Assembly (NCBI RefSeq): GCF_021129235.1
Contig: NZ_JAJOMA010000006.1
Coordinates: 135,580-199,579, forward strand
Reading direction: 5' to 3'
DNA from: Kineosporia mesophila
Lineage (GTDB): Bacteria > Actinomycetota > Actinomycetes > Actinomycetales > Kineosporiaceae
DNA: 64,000 bases
The position numbers and the translations under genes are program-made. Below the pieces are notes generated by a model. That model was not told the origin of the DNA. It worked only from the letters and a program-made list of their open reading frames with translations, and searched no databases. Shown here in pieces: positions 1-12,727 of the stretch; the first letter of the stretch is position 1; each line of letters opens with the position of its first letter.

Positions 1-2
1 TG

Positions 3-821
3 AAACGCGACTTCCCACAACGCATCGGGCAGATCACCGGGGCCTACTCGGCCACGCAGTCCATTTTCGCGGCCCTGGCCGCAGGAGTCGCCGTCCCCCT
101 GGCCGGCCTGTCCGCCCTCGGCTGGCGCCTCCCACTCGGCCTGTGGGCCGGTCTGGCCCTCATCGCCCTGGCCGTTCTCGCACCGCAACTGCGCCGGAAC
201 ACCGTCGTGCTACCCCTCGAGCACGACGTCGCCCCCATCGGTCGATCACCGTGGAAAAGCGCTCTCGCCTGGCAGGTCACGGCCTTCATGGGGCTCCAGT
301 CGGTGGCCTACTACGTCCTCGTCACCTGGCTGCCCACCATCGAGCGCGAGGCCGGCATCTCCCCAACTGCCGCCGGTGTGCACCAGTTCCTCCTCAGTGC
401 GTTCGGCATCGCCGGGAGCCTGGCCTGCTCGACCCTTATCCCCAGATTCCGCGACCAGCGTGCACTCGCCGTCCTCGCCCCGGTCTTCTTCTTCGTCGCC
501 GTGGCCGGCATCCTCACCGCCCCCCAGCTCGGCGTGATCTGGGCCAGCCTGGCCGGCACCGCGGGAGGCGGCTCGATCGTGCTCGCCCTGTCGTTCATGG
601 GCCTGCGCACCGAACACCACACCCAGGCAGCCGCTTTGTCCGGCATGGCGCAGTCGGTGGGCTACCTGCTCGCCGCCGCCGGGCCGATCGCCGCGGGAGC
701 ACTGCGCGATGCGACCGGCACCTGGGCCCCTTCACTGGTGATGATCCTGGTCATGATGGTGATGCTCATGGTGGCGGGCTACTTCGCCGGGCGGGACCGC
801 GTCATCGGTGTGAAACCCTGA
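3..821 (+). CDS. MFS transporter, CynX/NimT-like (5' truncated by window edge)
   Basis: The reading frame is open from base 3 to a TGA at 819-821, giving about 272 residues, so the 5' part lies outside the window. The protein is a run of hydrophobic helices separated by short charged loops. It fits the C-terminal two thirds of a major facilitator superfamily carrier. The hydrophobic spacing, a central loop rich in charged residues (about residues 65-80) and the WLPTIEREAGISPTAAG-type loop recall the CynX/NimT group (cyanate or nitroimidazole exporters). An internal ATG at 207 would begin in the middle of the fold and is not a credible start. The substrate cannot be told from sequence. It sits outside the conserved oriC block and ends before the tRNA-Ile terminator. 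Confidence 0.75.
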   Translation, partial: KRDFPQRIGQITGAYSATQSIFAALAAGVAVPLAGLSALGWRLPLGLWAGLALIALAVLAPQLRRNTVVLPLEHDVAPIGRSPWKSALAWQVTAFMGLQSVAYYVLVTWLPTIEREAGISPTAAGVHQFLLSAFGIAGSLACSTLIPRFRDQRALAVLAPVFFFVAVAGILTAPQLGVIWASLAGTAGGGSIVLALSFMGLRTEHHTQAAALSGMAQSVGYLLAAAGPIAAGALRDATGTWAPSLVMILVMMVMLMVAGYFAGRDRVIGVKP

Positions 822-1075
822 CGGCTCACAGAACCAATTCGACGGCGGTAAGGCTCACAGCCAGCCACCCAGGCCCCAGGGCAGGGATCGTCACCACCCC
901 GATGCAGCGAGCCCCGCTGCGGCGATCAACGTGATGCGATGAGAAGGCACGAAACCACCTCTGATCCAGGCGGTGGCGAGGATCGGCATCGGGGAAGGTT
1001 CGTGCGGCTCCTGCGCACAGATCTTCCCCGATCGTATGGATCACGGACGACGAGATGGTGTCTCTTCGCCAAACC

Positions 1076-1111
1076 AGAAAGTCCCACCGCAAGCAGGCGG
1101 TGGGACTTTCT
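1076..1111. terminator. Strong hairpin downstream of tRNA-Ile
   Basis: A 15-bp perfect stem (AGAAAGTCCCACCGC at 1076-1090 against its complement at 1097-1111) encloses a 6-nt loop. It lies 4 nt past the tRNA-Ile 3' end. It would act as an intrinsic terminator for the minus-strand tRNA and may also stop plus-strand reads from the MFS gene. Confidence 0.7.
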
Positions 1112-1115
1112 ACTG

Positions 1116-1189
1116 TGGGCCTAAGTGGACTTGAACCACTGACCTCTTCCTTATCAGGGAAGCGCTCTAACCGACTGAGCTATAGGCCC
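1116..1189 (-). tRNA. ileT: tRNA-Ile (anticodon GAT)
   Basis: Read on the minus strand the 74-nt sequence begins GGGCCTATAGCTCAG and folds as a standard cloverleaf: acceptor GGGCCTA/TAGGCCC with discriminator A, a D arm, and an anticodon stem TTCCC/GGGAA around loop CTGATAA (anticodon GAT, isoleucine). The T arm contains GTTCAAG. The 3' CCA is not encoded (CAG follows), so it must be added by the tRNA nucleotidyltransferase, a candidate for which is at 58176. A tRNA-Ile just downstream of gyrA/DUF3566 is a conserved actinobacterial arrangement. Confidence 0.95.
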
Positions 1190-1277
1190 GAACCGCGAGT
1201 TCGTCACCGTGGCGACGACCGCTCGTAGAGATTACCGTACGGGGCCCGGCCTTCCCAAACCGGGCCCCCTCGGTATC

Positions 1278-2501
1278 TCAGTCGTCGGACAGTGTGACTC
1301 GCACACCGCCGACAAGTCCGGAGCTGAGGTTGTACAGCAGCACGGCCACGGTGGACAGCGCGGTCAGGATGAACGCGTTGACCGCACCGAGCACGATGCT
1401 GATGGACAGGATCTTGCCGAACCCGACGTAGTCGTAGATGTCGAACGCCTTGTCGGTCGAGTCCAGACCGAGGGTGTTCAGCATCTCGTTCAGGGAGTCG
1501 AAGACGCCCATCGCGCTGAGCACCATCCACAGCACGGAGACGGCGATGACCAGGGCGATCGCGGCAGCGACCGACAGCAGGAACGACACCTTCAGCGCCG
1601 ACCAGACATCGATGCTCGCAACCGTCAGACGGGCGACGCGCGGGGCATCGGCGTCGGCGGACGACGAGCGGTCCAGGTCAGCAGCGTTGTAGCCGTCTTC
1701 CGAGCCGCCGGAACGGGGCTGCGTCATCGGGCGCGGTGAGCTGGCGGGACGCGGGTTGCTGGCCACCGGGCGGGCGGCCGACGGGGCAGCCGAACCGGAC
1801 GACGGCCTCAGGCCGGCCGGGGCGGCGGCCGACTTGGCCGCGGGTGCGTTCGAGCCGTTACCGGAACCCTGCGAACCACCCTGGCCGGGACGGCTGGGGA
1901 CGTTCGAGCGGGCGTTGGTGCCACCGTTGGCGACGGCGCGCGCGGCGGCCGACTCAGCGGGGCTGCTCGGGCCGCTCGGGCTTCCCGGCTTGCTCGGGCT
2001 GCCGGACTTGCTCGCAGGCGGCGGCACCGGGCGGGTGGCGTCACCCGAGGAAGACGGGCGGCTGCCCGGCTGACCCGAGGGGGGCGGGGACCCGGCGGGA
2101 CGCTTGGCCGCGGGCGAACCGCTGCCGATCGCGGGTGCACCCTGACGGGCCTGCGGGTTGCTGCTCACCGGACGGGCGGGGGAACCGCCCGGCTGGTTGT
2201 TCTGCGGCCGGGACGGCGCCTGACCGGACGAAGCCGGCTGGGGCGACTGCCCTGGACGGGAAGGGGTGCCGCTCGCCGGACGGGGAGCGGCGTTGGACGA
2301 ACCGGACGAGGCGCCACCGTTACCGGCCGGACGCGCGGGACCGCTGCCAGCAGCGGGTCGTCCCTTCGCCGGTCCTCCGGAAGACGAGGGCTTACCCCCG
2401 CCGGAGACACTGGGCGATGCGTCGGTCGTCATCGGTGATGCTCCCCCACCCGGTTTCGGTGCTGACGTGCCCGCCGGTCGGTTTTCCTTCTCCGGACTCA
2501 C
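1278..2501 (-). CDS. DUF3566 family membrane protein with long low-complexity N-terminus
   Basis: The 407-residue product starts at a GTG preceded by a strong GGAGGTGAG ribosome site. Residues 1 to about 285 are low-complexity Pro/Ser/Ala/Gly/Arg-rich and probably disordered. The C-terminal roughly 115 residues hold two hydrophobic segments (about 300-328 and 365-395), the core of the DUF3566 family (Rv0007-like). In actinobacteria this protein is encoded immediately after gyrA, as here. Its function is not established; it is an inner-membrane protein and probably has a cytoplasmic N-terminal tail. The tail is longer than in most relatives I know of. It lies 207 bp after gyrA, beyond a terminator, so it may have its own promoter. 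Confidence 0.85.
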   Translation of the reverse strand: MSPEKENRPAGTSAPKPGGGASPMTTDASPSVSGGGKPSSSGGPAKGRPAAGSGPARPAGNGGASSGSSNAAPRPASGTPSRPGQSPQPASSGQAPSRPQNNQPGGSPARPVSSNPQARQGAPAIGSGSPAAKRPAGSPPPSGQPGSRPSSSGDATRPVPPPASKSGSPSKPGSPSGPSSPAESAAARAVANGGTNARSNVPSRPGQGGSQGSGNGSNAPAAKSAAAPAGLRPSSGSAAPSAARPVASNPRPASSPRPMTQPRSGGSEDGYNAADLDRSSSADADAPRVARLTVASIDVWSALKVSFLLSVAAAIALVIAVSVLWMVLSAMGVFDSLNEMLNTLGLDSTDKAFDIYDYVGFGKILSISIVLGAVNAFILTALSTVAVLLYNLSSGLVGGVRVTLSDD

Positions 2502-2655
2502 GTCTCACCTCCACGCTCAGCAGTCGGCGGTACCCGCCGTCATAATTTGGTCAGATGAATTGATCGGCAGTGCCGAACATGGGTATGAAGCACACCCGTT
2601 TCGGCCGATCCTAGCGCTCGATACTGCGTGTCCCGACCCTACGGCATGTCACTCC

Positions 2656-2693
2656 GGCCGTCTCGTGAGTCATCTGTTACCCACGAGACGGCC
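2656..2693. terminator. gyrA terminator hairpin
   Basis: The 12-bp perfect stem GGCCGTCTCGTG / CACGAGACGGCC with a 14-nt loop lies 15 nt beyond the gyrA stop codon on the minus strand. Confidence 0.7.
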
Positions 2694-2708
2694 AGAAGAG
2701 GCAACCGA

Positions 2709-5333
2709 TCAGTCTTCGGAACCGTCCGCGTCACTCTCAGCAGTGCCGGTTTCATCCGATTCCGCCTGGTCAGTGGCCGATTCGGCCACTACCGCAGGAG
2801 TTTCACCCAAGGGCGCGTCGTCCACGCCCTCTTCGTCGTCCTCGAGTTCGGCGGTCTCGGTGTTCTTGGCCACCGCGATGATGCGGTCGTTCTTGTCGGG
2901 CTTGGCGAACACGACGCCCATGGTGTCGCGACCCTTGGCCGGCACCCCGGCGACCGCGGAACGCACGACCTTGCCGCGCTCCATGACGATCAGGGCCTCG
3001 TCGGTCTCGCTGACGATCATGGCGCCGACCAGGTCACCGCGCTCCTCGGTCAGCTTGGCCACCTTGATACCCAGGCCACCACGGCCCTGGACCCGGTACT
3101 GGTCAACCGGAGTGCGCTTCGCGTAACCATTTTCGGTAACGATGAAGACGTACTCGTCGGCGCCGTCCTTCACCACGTCCATCGACAGCAACTGGTCGCC
3201 GTCGCGGAACTTCATTCCGGTGACGCCCGAGGTGGCGCGCCCCATCGGCCGCAGCGCGGTGTCGTCGGCCGTGAACCGCACCGACATGCCCTTGCGCGAC
3301 ACCAGCAGCAGGTCGTCGCTCGCCCCGACCAGACGGGTGGAGACCAGCTCGTCCCCCTCCCGCAGATTCACAGCAATGACGCCGCCGGCCCGGTTCGAGT
3401 CGTACTCGGCCAGGCGCGTCTTCTTCACCAGACCGTCACGGGTGGCGACGATCAGGAAGTCCGCGTCCTCGTAGGTCCGCAGATACAGGACCTGGGCGAT
3501 CTGCTCACCCGGCTGGAACGCCAGCAGGTTGGCCACGTGCTGCCCCTTGGCGTCCCGCTGCCCCTCGGGCAGCTCGTACGCCTTCGCCCGGTAGACGCGT
3601 CCCAAGTTGGTGAAGAACAACAGCCAGTTGTGCGTCGACGTGACGAAGAAGTGCTCGACCACGTCGTCGCCGCGCAGCGTCGTGCCCTTGCTGCCTTTGC
3701 CACCACGACGCTGGGCCCGGTACTCGTCCGACCGCGTGCGCTTGGCGTAGCCGCCCCGGGTGATCGTGACGACGACCTCTTCCTCGGGGATGAGGTCTTC
3801 CACGTTCATGTCGCCCTCGAAGGGCAGGATCTGCGTGCGCCGCACGTCGCCGTACTTGTCGACGATCTCCTGGAGCTCTTCGGAGATGATCTGACGCTGA
3901 CGCTCCGGCGAGGCCAGGATCGCCTCGAGGTCGGCGATCTGGATCTCCAGCTTGGCCAGTTCCTCGACGATCTTCTGACGTTCCAGAGCGGCCAGCCGGC
4001 GCAGCTGCATGACCAGGATCGCGTCGGCCTGGACCTCGTCGATGTCCAGCAGCGCGATCAGGCCGCCCCGCGCGTCCTCGACCGTGGCGCTCGCGCGGAT
4101 CAGCGCGATCACCTCGTCGAGCGCGTCGAGCGCCTTGACCAGACCGCGGTAGATGTGGGCCTGCCGCTCGGCCTCGGCCAGCAGGTAACGCGTGCGCCGG
4201 ACGATGACCTCGACCTGGTGGTCCATCCAGTGCTTCATGAACTTGTCCAGGCTGAGCGTGCGGGGCACGCCGTCGACCAGGGCGAGCATGTTCGCGCTGA
4301 AGTTGTCCTGCAGCTGCGTGTGCTTGTAGAGGTTGTTCAGCACGACCTTGGCCACCGCGTCGCGCTTGAGCACGATCACGATGCGCAGCCCGGTCTTGCC
4401 GGAGGTGTCGTCGCGCATGTCGGCGATGCCCTGGATCCGGCCGGAGTCGACCAGCTCCGCGATCTTCACCTTCAGGTTGTCCGGGTTGACCATGTAGGGC
4501 AGCTCGGTGATCACCAGGCAGGTGCGGTTCTGGATCTCCTCGACCGTCACGATCGCGCGCATCGTGATCGAACCACGGCCGGTGCGGTAGGCGTCTTCGA
4601 TGCCCCGCGTGCCCATGATCAGGCCGTGGGTCGGGAAGTCCGGGCCCTTGACCTTCAGGAGCAGCTGGTTGAGCAGCTCCTCGTCGGTCGCCTCGGGGTG
4701 GGCGAGCAGCCACTGGGCGCCCTCGGCCACCTCCCGCAGGTTGTGCGGGGGGATGTTGGTGGCCATACCGACCGCGATCCCGGCCGAGCCGTTGACCAGC
4801 AGGTTCGGGAAACGCGAGGGCAGGATGTCGGGTTCCTGCGTCTTGCCGTCGTAGTTCGGGGAGAAGTCGACGGTGTCCTTGTCGATGTCCCGGACCATCT
4901 CCATGGCCAGCGCGGCCATCCGGCACTCGGTGTACCGCATGGCGGCCGCCGGGTCGTTACCCGGGGAACCGAAGTTGCCCTGGCCGTCGACCAGCGGGTA
5001 GCGCAGCGACCACGGCTGGGCGAGACGCACCAGGGTGTCGTAGATCGCCGAGTCACCGTGCGGGTGGTACTGACCCATCACGTCACCGACGACGCGGGCG
5101 CACTTGTTGTAGCTCCGCTCGGGCCGGAACCCACCGTCGTACATCGCGTAGATCACGCGCCGGTGAACGGGTTTCAGGCCGTCCCGGACGTCGGGCAGGG
5201 CGCGCCCGACGATGACGCTCATCGCGTAGTCGAGGTACGACCGCTGCATCTCCAGCTGCAGGTCGATCGCCTCGACGCGGCCGGGGGAGGGTAGTTCGGG
5301 CAACGGGGGGCTTGCGGGCGGCTGCTCGGTCAC
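2709..5333 (-). CDS. gyrA: DNA gyrase subunit A
   Basis: GyrA (874 aa) forms the A2B2 gyrase that introduces negative supercoils by breaking and rejoining both strands. The GTG start at 5333 follows an AAAGGA-type ribosome site. Visible features: N-terminal winged-helix/tower region with the quinolone-pocket motif [10 protein letters not shown] at about 90-99, catalytic tyrosine Y134 in AMRYTE, and the C-terminal beta-pinwheel domain with the GyrA box QRRGGKG near 540. The quinolone-pocket serine (S95, E. coli S83 equivalent) and aspartate (D99) are both present, as in naturally sensitive species. The tail from about 830 is acidic. It lies 97 bp downstream of gyrB, separated by a strong hairpin, so levels may be set partly independently. 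Confidence 0.98.
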   Translation of the reverse strand: MTEQPPASPPLPELPSPGRVEAIDLQLEMQRSYLDYAMSVIVGRALPDVRDGLKPVHRRVIYAMYDGGFRPERSYNKCARVVGDVMGQYHPHGDSAIYDTLVRLAQPWSLRYPLVDGQGNFGSPGNDPAAAMRYTECRMAALAMEMVRDIDKDTVDFSPNYDGKTQEPDILPSRFPNLLVNGSAGIAVGMATNIPPHNLREVAEGAQWLLAHPEATDEELLNQLLLKVKGPDFPTHGLIMGTRGIEDAYRTGRGSITMRAIVTVEEIQNRTCLVITELPYMVNPDNLKVKIAELVDSGRIQGIADMRDDTSGKTGLRIVIVLKRDAVAKVVLNNLYKHTQLQDNFSANMLALVDGVPRTLSLDKFMKHWMDHQVEVIVRRTRYLLAEAERQAHIYRGLVKALDALDEVIALIRASATVEDARGGLIALLDIDEVQADAILVMQLRRLAALERQKIVEELAKLEIQIADLEAILASPERQRQIISEELQEIVDKYGDVRRTQILPFEGDMNVEDLIPEEEVVVTITRGGYAKRTRSDEYRAQRRGGKGSKGTTLRGDDVVEHFFVTSTHNWLLFFTNLGRVYRAKAYELPEGQRDAKGQHVANLLAFQPGEQIAQVLYLRTYEDADFLIVATRDGLVKKTRLAEYDSNRAGGVIAVNLREGDELVSTRLVGASDDLLLVSRKGMSVRFTADDTALRPMGRATSGVTGMKFRDGDQLLSMDVVKDGADEYVFIVTENGYAKRTPVDQYRVQGRGGLGIKVAKLTEERGDLVGAMIVSETDEALIVMERGKVVRSAVAGVPAKGRDTMGVVFAKPDKNDRIIAVAKNTETAELEDDEEGVDDAPLGETPAVVAESATDQAESDETGTAESDADGSED

Positions 5334-5384
5334 ATCGATCCTTTGTTTTCATCAGCGCCCTTGTGCAGCGCCAGTTCTCGATTG

Positions 5385-5420
5385 AGGACGACGTGGGCAC
5401 CCAGGTGCCCACGTCGTCCT
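5385..5420. terminator. Perfect hairpin in the gyrB-gyrA spacer
   Basis: Two 17-nt arms (5385-5401 and 5404-5420) are exact complements around a 2-nt centre. It lies between the gyrB stop (5431) and the gyrA start (5333). It could be a terminator, an attenuator or an RNA-processing signal that separates gyrA from gyrB expression. Confidence 0.65.
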
Positions 5421-5430
5421 TTGTTCGAAC

Positions 5431-7815
<2,385 letters not shown>

Positions 7816-8634
7816 TCACCCGTAGGTGTCGCCCGGGCCTTTCGAGCCGGGGGCGACGCGGGGGCCGTGTTTCCACGAGGGGGCCGAGGGGCCGCGCACC
7901 ACGATCCGGGTCACAGTGCCCTCTCCCACCTCCCGGGCCAGCAGCCCGAGCAGGTTCGCCGAGAGCAGCCTGACCTGAGTCGCCCAGGCCGAGGAGTCGG
8001 CACCCACGGTGAGCACCCCGTCCACAAAGCTGATCGGCTGACAGTGCCCGGCGACGTCCGCACCGACGATCTGGTTCCACCGGCCGAGCACACCCCCGAT
8101 GGCCACGGTCTCGGTCCAGCCGCGCTCGGCGATCAGCCGGCCCATCACCGAGTCGATGCCCTGTGGATCGCGGGCGTCCGGATGTGCTCCGGACCGGGTA
8201 TTGGCGCCGTCGCGGCGCTGGCGCGCGAGCGCTGCGGCTCCGATGCGACCAGGGATCCCGGGTTTGTCCCCACGGGCGGCGGCGGCAGCGCGTGCTCTTC
8301 CGAGCGCTGCGCGCACCGCGTCGGCGCCACTGTCCACATCCCCCTGTGGATTTTCGATCGCGCTTTGACCTGCGGCGACACCGGATTGTCCGGCCTTCGA
8401 AGGGGTGCCCCCGCGACCCCTGTCCACAACCGAACGCGAATCGGAATCCACATGGTTATCCACAGTGGTGGCGGGGTTCCGGGCCAGGTCATCCCCAGCT
8501 TCACCGGCGTTTCCCACAAGGTGTGGGGAAGTTGTGGATAAAGGCTGTTCTTTGTTCGTGGCCGAGTTGTTGCCGGGGCCGGTTGCGCGCCCACCCTGTG
8601 CTCTGCTCGGCCCGCCACCGGATCTACCGGACAC
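7816..8634 (-). CDS. DUF721/DciA-like protein
   Basis: The 272-residue product has a GTG start at 8634 that overlaps the end of recF by 11 nt, indicating translational coupling. Residues 1 to about 150 are Gly/Ala/Arg-rich and variable. The conserved DUF721 (DciA-like, KH-type fold) domain covers about 150-265, with a GRWNQIVG segment and the following hydrophobic strands. In most bacteria lacking DnaC/DnaI, DciA loads the replicative helicase DnaB, and the recF-DUF721-gyrB order is conserved in actinobacteria (Rv0004 position). A helicase-loading role is inferred from family membership. Confidence 0.85.
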   Translation of the reverse strand: MSGRSGGGPSRAQGGRATGPGNNSATNKEQPLSTTSPHLVGNAGEAGDDLARNPATTVDNHVDSDSRSVVDRGRGGTPSKAGQSGVAAGQSAIENPQGDVDSGADAVRAALGRARAAAAARGDKPGIPGRIGAAALARQRRDGANTRSGAHPDARDPQGIDSVMGRLIAERGWTETVAIGGVLGRWNQIVGADVAGHCQPISFVDGVLTVGADSSAWATQVRLLSANLLGLLAREVGEGTVTRIVVRGPSAPSWKHGPRVAPGSKGPGDTYG

Positions 8635-9793
8635 GTGTCACCGACCCCTTCGTCACGTCCACGCGTCCCCCGGTGAGGGCTTTCGGGACGTCTTCGGCCA
8701 CTGCCGCCGTGACCAGCACCTGCTCGGCGCCCGACACCAGCTCGGCCAGGCGTTCCCGTCGGCTGGCGTCGAGTTCGGCGAACACGTCGTCGAGGATCAG
8801 GACGGGTTCGGCGGACTCGTCGCCGTCACCGCGCAGCAGTTCGTACGAGCTGAGGCGCAGGGCGAGCGCGAACGACCAGGACTCCCCGTGACTGGCGTAT
8901 CCCTTGGCCGGCAGGCCGCCGAGGGTGAGCAGCAGCTCGTCGCGGTGCGGTCCGACCAGGCTGGTGCCGCGATCCAGTTCGGCGGTGCGCTGTTCCTCCA
9001 TCGCCTTGAGCATGCGCTCACGCAGGATCTCGCGGTTGGGAACGTCGTACTGGGTGGGGACGTCGGCCACGGGGCCGCCGATGTCCTCACCCAGAGTGCT
9101 GCGATAGGTGAGAGTTGCCGTGCCCTGCCCGAGGCTGACCTGTTCGTAGGCCGCCGCGACCAGCGGGGTCAGGGCCCGCACCAGGTAGAGCCGGCCGAAC
9201 AGCAGGTCGGCGCCGACGGTGGAGAGATGGGTGTTCCAGACGTCGAGGGTGCTGAGGTCGGGCTTGCGGCCCGCGCGCCTGGCCTTGCCCGCCGCCTTCA
9301 GCAGGGCATTGCGCTGGCGCAGCACCTTTTCGTAGTCGGACCGGGTGCCGGCGAACCGCGGTGCGCGCAGCACCAGCAGGTCGTCCATGAACCGGCGCCG
9401 GCCGTCCGGATCGCCCTTGACGATGGCCAGGTCTTCGGGGGCGAAGAGCACGGTGCGCAGCATGCCGAGCGCGTCGCGGGCCCGGGTGACCGGTGACCGG
9501 TTGATGCGGGCGCGATTGCTGCCGCCGGGCACGATCTCGAGTTCGACCATGGCCTTGCGCTCGTCGCGCTGAATGGCGACGCGGACCACGGCCCTCTGGG
9601 TACCGGCTCTCACCAGGGGCGCGTCCGAGCTGACGCGGTGGCTGGAGTGCGATGCCACGTAACCGATCGCCTCGACCAAGTTGGTCTTGCCCTGGCCGTT
9701 CGGTCCGACCAGCGCGGTCACCCCCGGCTCCAGCGGGAGCTCAGCGCTCTCGTAGGAGCGGAAGTCGGCCAACGAGACATGGGTGACGTGCAT
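8624..9793 (-). CDS. recF: DNA replication/repair ATPase RecF
   Basis: RecF (389 aa) is an SMC-like ABC ATPase that, with RecO and RecR, helps load RecA at single-strand gaps. Walker A GPNGQGKT is at residues 30-37. The Walker B segment [11 protein letters not shown] is near 330, preceded by the ABC signature region ([15 protein letters not shown]). Length and domain order are normal. The ATG start at 9793 gives the standard MxVxxxxLxDFRSY opening. It is followed by the overlapping DUF721 gene and preceded by a 266-bp spacer that holds the gnd terminator. Confidence 0.97.
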   Translation of the reverse strand: MHVTHVSLADFRSYESAELPLEPGVTALVGPNGQGKTNLVEAIGYVASHSSHRVSSDAPLVRAGTQRAVVRVAIQRDERKAMVELEIVPGGSNRARINRSPVTRARDALGMLRTVLFAPEDLAIVKGDPDGRRRFMDDLLVLRAPRFAGTRSDYEKVLRQRNALLKAAGKARRAGRKPDLSTLDVWNTHLSTVGADLLFGRLYLVRALTPLVAAAYEQVSLGQGTATLTYRSTLGEDIGGPVADVPTQYDVPNREILRERMLKAMEEQRTAELDRGTSLVGPHRDELLLTLGGLPAKGYASHGESWSFALALRLSSYELLRGDGDESAEPVLILDDVFAELDASRRERLAELVSGAEQVLVTAAVAEDVPKALTGGRVDVTKGSVTRVR

Positions 9794-9963
9794 CGGGGCG
9801 GATCGGTCTCCGGTCTCGGGTCAGCAGGTCGGTTCGATGCGGGTCGATCTGCGGGGCTCGTTCGGTCCCGCACGGTCAATCGTCCATGGTCGTCCTGATC
9901 GGCGGTCCGAGTCCAACCGATCTTTGCGGTGTGGTCCCGGTCTGGTCCCGGGCTTACACGGCC

Positions 9964-10000
9964 GAACCGCCGGTCGCCCGGGATGGGCGGCCGGCGGTTC
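9964..10000. terminator. gnd terminator hairpin
   Basis: GAACCGCCGG-TCGCCC at 9964-9979 pairs with GGGCGG-CCGGCGGTTC at 9985-10000 (one bulge), 60 nt beyond the gnd stop on the minus strand. Confidence 0.6.
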
Positions 10001-10059
10001 GTCGGTCCGGGTCAGGCTTTGTGCTGGAGTACCAAGCCCTGACCTGGCGTTCTACTTCT

Positions 10060-10989
10060 TCAGTTCTGGGTGGAACCGGTACCCGAGGTCGGGCCCGCGT
10101 CCGCGGCGGCCTTCGCGGTGGTGGCGTGACCACCGAACTGGTTACGCAGCGCGGCAACGGCCTTCATCGCCGGGGAGTCGTCCTGGCGGCTCGTGAACCG
10201 CGAGTACAGGGCGGCGGTCATGACCGGCGCCGGAACGGCGTTGGCGATGCACTCTTCGATCGTCCAGCGACCCTCACCGGAGTCGTTGACGTAGCCGGTG
10301 ATCTGCGAGAAGCCCGGGTCTTCCTCGAGGCCCTTGACCAGGAGGTCGAGGAGCCAGGAACGAACGACGGTGCCGCGGGTCCAGGCCTTGAAGCTCCCGG
10401 TGACGTCCTTGACGATGTCCTTGGCGGCGAGCAGCTCGTAGCCCTCGGCGTAGGCCTGCATCAGGCCGTATTCGATACCGTTGTGGACCATCTTCGCGTA
10501 GTGACCGGCGCCGATCTCACCGGCGTGCACGAAGCCCTCTTCGCGCGGGCCCTCGGGGCGCAGCGCGTCGAAGATCGGCATGGCGCGCTCGACGTTCTTG
10601 GCATCACCGCCGACCATCAGGCCGTAGCCGTTCTTCAGGCCCCAGACACCACCGGAGACGCCACAGTCGACGTACTCGATGCCCTTCTCGGCCAGTTCCT
10701 TGGCGTGGATGATGTCGTCGCTGAAGCGCGAGTTACCACCCTCGATGACCAGGTCGCCGGGCTCGAGCAGGTTGCCCAGCTCCTCCACGGCGCCACGGGT
10801 GATCTCACCGGAGGGCACCATGACCCAGACGATGCGCGGTGCAGGCAGAGCGGCGACCAGCTCTTCGACCGAGGCGACGTCGCTGGCGTCCGGGTTCCGG
10901 TCGAAACCGGTCACCTTGATGCCGGCCTCGCTCAGGCGCTTGTACATGTTGCCGCCCATGCGGCCGAGGCCGATCATTCCGATGTGCAC
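10060..10989 (-). CDS. gnd: 6-phosphogluconate dehydrogenase (decarboxylating), short GndA type
   Basis: The 309-residue enzyme converts 6-phosphogluconate to ribulose 5-phosphate and CO2, producing reduced cofactor (oxidative pentose phosphate pathway). The Rossmann motif GLGRMG is at residues 7-12. The substrate-binding signature (VSGGVWGLKNGYGLMVGG) is near 115-135, and the catalytic-Lys helix (HYAKMVHNGIEYG) is near 165-180. The length fits the short, often NAD-preferring class rather than the approximately 470-residue long class. It starts at a GTG (10989) 19 nt after dnaN, so it is probably co-transcribed; a gnd between dnaN and recF is also found in Streptomyces. Confidence 0.95.
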   Translation of the reverse strand: MHIGMIGLGRMGGNMYKRLSEAGIKVTGFDRNPDASDVASVEELVAALPAPRIVWVMVPSGEITRGAVEELGNLLEPGDLVIEGGNSRFSDDIIHAKELAEKGIEYVDCGVSGGVWGLKNGYGLMVGGDAKNVERAMPIFDALRPEGPREEGFVHAGEIGAGHYAKMVHNGIEYGLMQAYAEGYELLAAKDIVKDVTGSFKAWTRGTVVRSWLLDLLVKGLEEDPGFSQITGYVNDSGEGRWTIEECIANAVPAPVMTAALYSRFTSRQDDSPAMKAVAALRNQFGGHATTAKAAADAGPTSGTGSTQN

Positions 10990-11008
10990 GGGGTGTTTCC
11001 CTTCGGGC

Positions 11009-12139
11009 TCAGCCCGCGATTCGCACCGGCATCAACAGGTACCGATAGCTGCTGTCGTCCGACCCTTCCGGATCGGTTTGCGGCGACAGCACCGCGGGCT
11101 TGGTGGGCTGAGTGAATGACAGGCGGACCAGGGGCGAGTTCAGTGCCCCGAGGCCGTCGAGCAGGAACTGCGGGTTGAAGGCAATAGAGAGTTCGTCACC
11201 AACTAGCGTCGACTCAACTGCCTCCGATGCCTGAGCATCTTCTCCTTGCCCGGCTTCCAGCGTGAGCAGGCCCTCCGTGAAGGTGAGTCGGACCGGAGTG
11301 TTCCGTTCCGCAACCAACGCGACACGTTTCACTGCATCTGTCAGAGCCTGCGTACCCACCAGCGCATATGTCGCCACCGTGTCGGGGAACAGGGCGCGGA
11401 CCTTGGGGTAGTCGCCTTCCACCAGCAATGAGGTGGTGCGGCGACCGCCGGCCTCGAAACCGATCATCTCGGTTGCTCCGCCGGTGGTGAGAGCGAGGGT
11501 GACATCGGCACTGGTGCCGAGGGCCTTCGCGACGTCGGAAAGGGTGCGTGCCCGGACCAGGGCGACGCTGCTCTGACCGGGGTCGCCAGGATGCCAGGGC
11601 AAAGTACGCATCGCGAGCCGATACCGGTCCGTCGCCAGCAGCGTGATCTGGTCGCCCTCGATCTCGCACCGGATACCGGTGAGGATCGGGAGCGTCTCGT
11701 CCCGGCTGGCTGCGATGCTGACCTGCCCCACCGCCTGGGTGAAGATGTCGCCCGCGACCGTACCTGATGCGTCCGGCATGACCGGAAGGGTGGGGTACTC
11801 CTCCACCGGCATGGTCAGAAGCGTGAAGCGACCCGACCCACAGGTGACCGAGACCTTGGAACCGTCCGTGGTCACGTCGACCGGCTTGGACGGGAGCGAC
11901 CGGGAGATGTCGGCCAGCAGCTTGCCGGAGACCAGCGCCGTACCGGCGTCGATCACCTCGGCCGGCACCTCGACGCGCGCCGAGACCTCGTAGTCGAAGC
12001 TCGAAAGCCGCAGCACTCCAACCTCGTCCGCCTCGAGCAGGAGACCTGCGAGGACCGGGACCGGAGGTCGGCTGGGCAGCGCCCGGGCCGCCCAGGCAAC
12101 TGCGTCCGCCAGCGCGTCGCGCTCAACCCGGAATTTCAC
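11009..12139 (-). CDS. dnaN: DNA polymerase III sliding clamp (beta subunit)
   Basis: The beta clamp (376 aa) is a ring-shaped dimer that tethers DNA polymerase III. The start is the GTG at 12139: it gives the standard opening (V)KFRVERDALADAV and has GGAGGGG 6-7 nt upstream. The frame remains open further upstream to 12616, but that extension is unlike any clamp. Three repeated clamp domains (about 1-120, 130-250, 255-376) are visible, ending with the conserved YLLMPVR segment. It is the first gene after oriC on this strand and forms an apparent operon with gnd. Confidence 0.97.
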   Translation of the reverse strand: MKFRVERDALADAVAWAARALPSRPPVPVLAGLLLEADEVGVLRLSSFDYEVSARVEVPAEVIDAGTALVSGKLLADISRSLPSKPVDVTTDGSKVSVTCGSGRFTLLTMPVEEYPTLPVMPDASGTVAGDIFTQAVGQVSIAASRDETLPILTGIRCEIEGDQITLLATDRYRLAMRTLPWHPGDPGQSSVALVRARTLSDVAKALGTSADVTLALTTGGATEMIGFEAGGRRTTSLLVEGDYPKVRALFPDTVATYALVGTQALTDAVKRVALVAERNTPVRLTFTEGLLTLEAGQGEDAQASEAVESTLVGDELSIAFNPQFLLDGLGALNSPLVRLSFTQPTKPAVLSPQTDPEGSDDSSYRYLLMPVRIAG

Positions 12140-12440
12140 GGGTAACCCCTCCACAACTGGCCGATGACTGTCGGACGACGCACACGCGAGCCCGGGCTGG
12201 GCGATGTGTGGTTCTTGCCCGCCGACACTACGCGAGTTGGCGAGGCGGGGGGAATTCGATCGGCGGGTCGCGGGCGGCGGTGGGGCGGTTGTGGTCGGCA
12301 GCGGACGGCTGGGCCGAGGCCTGATGGGCCCCTGGGGGACATGGCGGACGTTCGGGTGCCCTCGGGGGGCGTTCCGGACGGCTCGGGGCTTCCTGGGGGC
12401 AGCTGAGGGCTTGAGGTGGGGAACGGTGTGTGTGTCGCGG

Positions 12441-12474
12441 GCGGTGGGAGTTCCACGGCGGTGGGAGTTCCACG
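12441..12474. repeat. 17-bp direct repeat, two exact copies
   Basis: GCGGTGGGAGTTCCACG occurs at 12441-12457 and again at 12458-12474, about 300 bp upstream of dnaN. Confidence 0.85.
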
Positions 12475-12727
12475 ATTGATCGCGTGGACGCCGGCTCGCG
12501 GTCGGCGGACCAGCTCCGCTTCGGCGCCGCTGCCCCTCGCCGAAGCGTTGATCCGCCGGACTGCTCCGGGACTGGCCTGGCTGCACTTCGGGTTCAGATC
12601 GCCACTTCGAGTTCATCGCTACTTCGAGTTCAGAGCGCTCGCCCGATGTCGGGCCGAAGGTCGCCGATCCTCAGATCGGCCGGCCCGCGGATTGATTGCC
12701 CGCTGATCCGCAGCCCCACAATCCGTT

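Noticed and set aside
2628-5294. 888-codon open frame antisense to gyrA
   Set aside because: It is the complement-strand shadow of gyrA, common in GC-rich genes. Its composition (runs of Val, Asp, His, Gln, Arg) matches no family, whereas gyrA is complete.
12140-12616. N-terminal extension of dnaN to 12616
   Set aside because: The extra 159 residues resemble no clamp, whereas the GTG at 12139 has a strong ribosome site and the conserved start.
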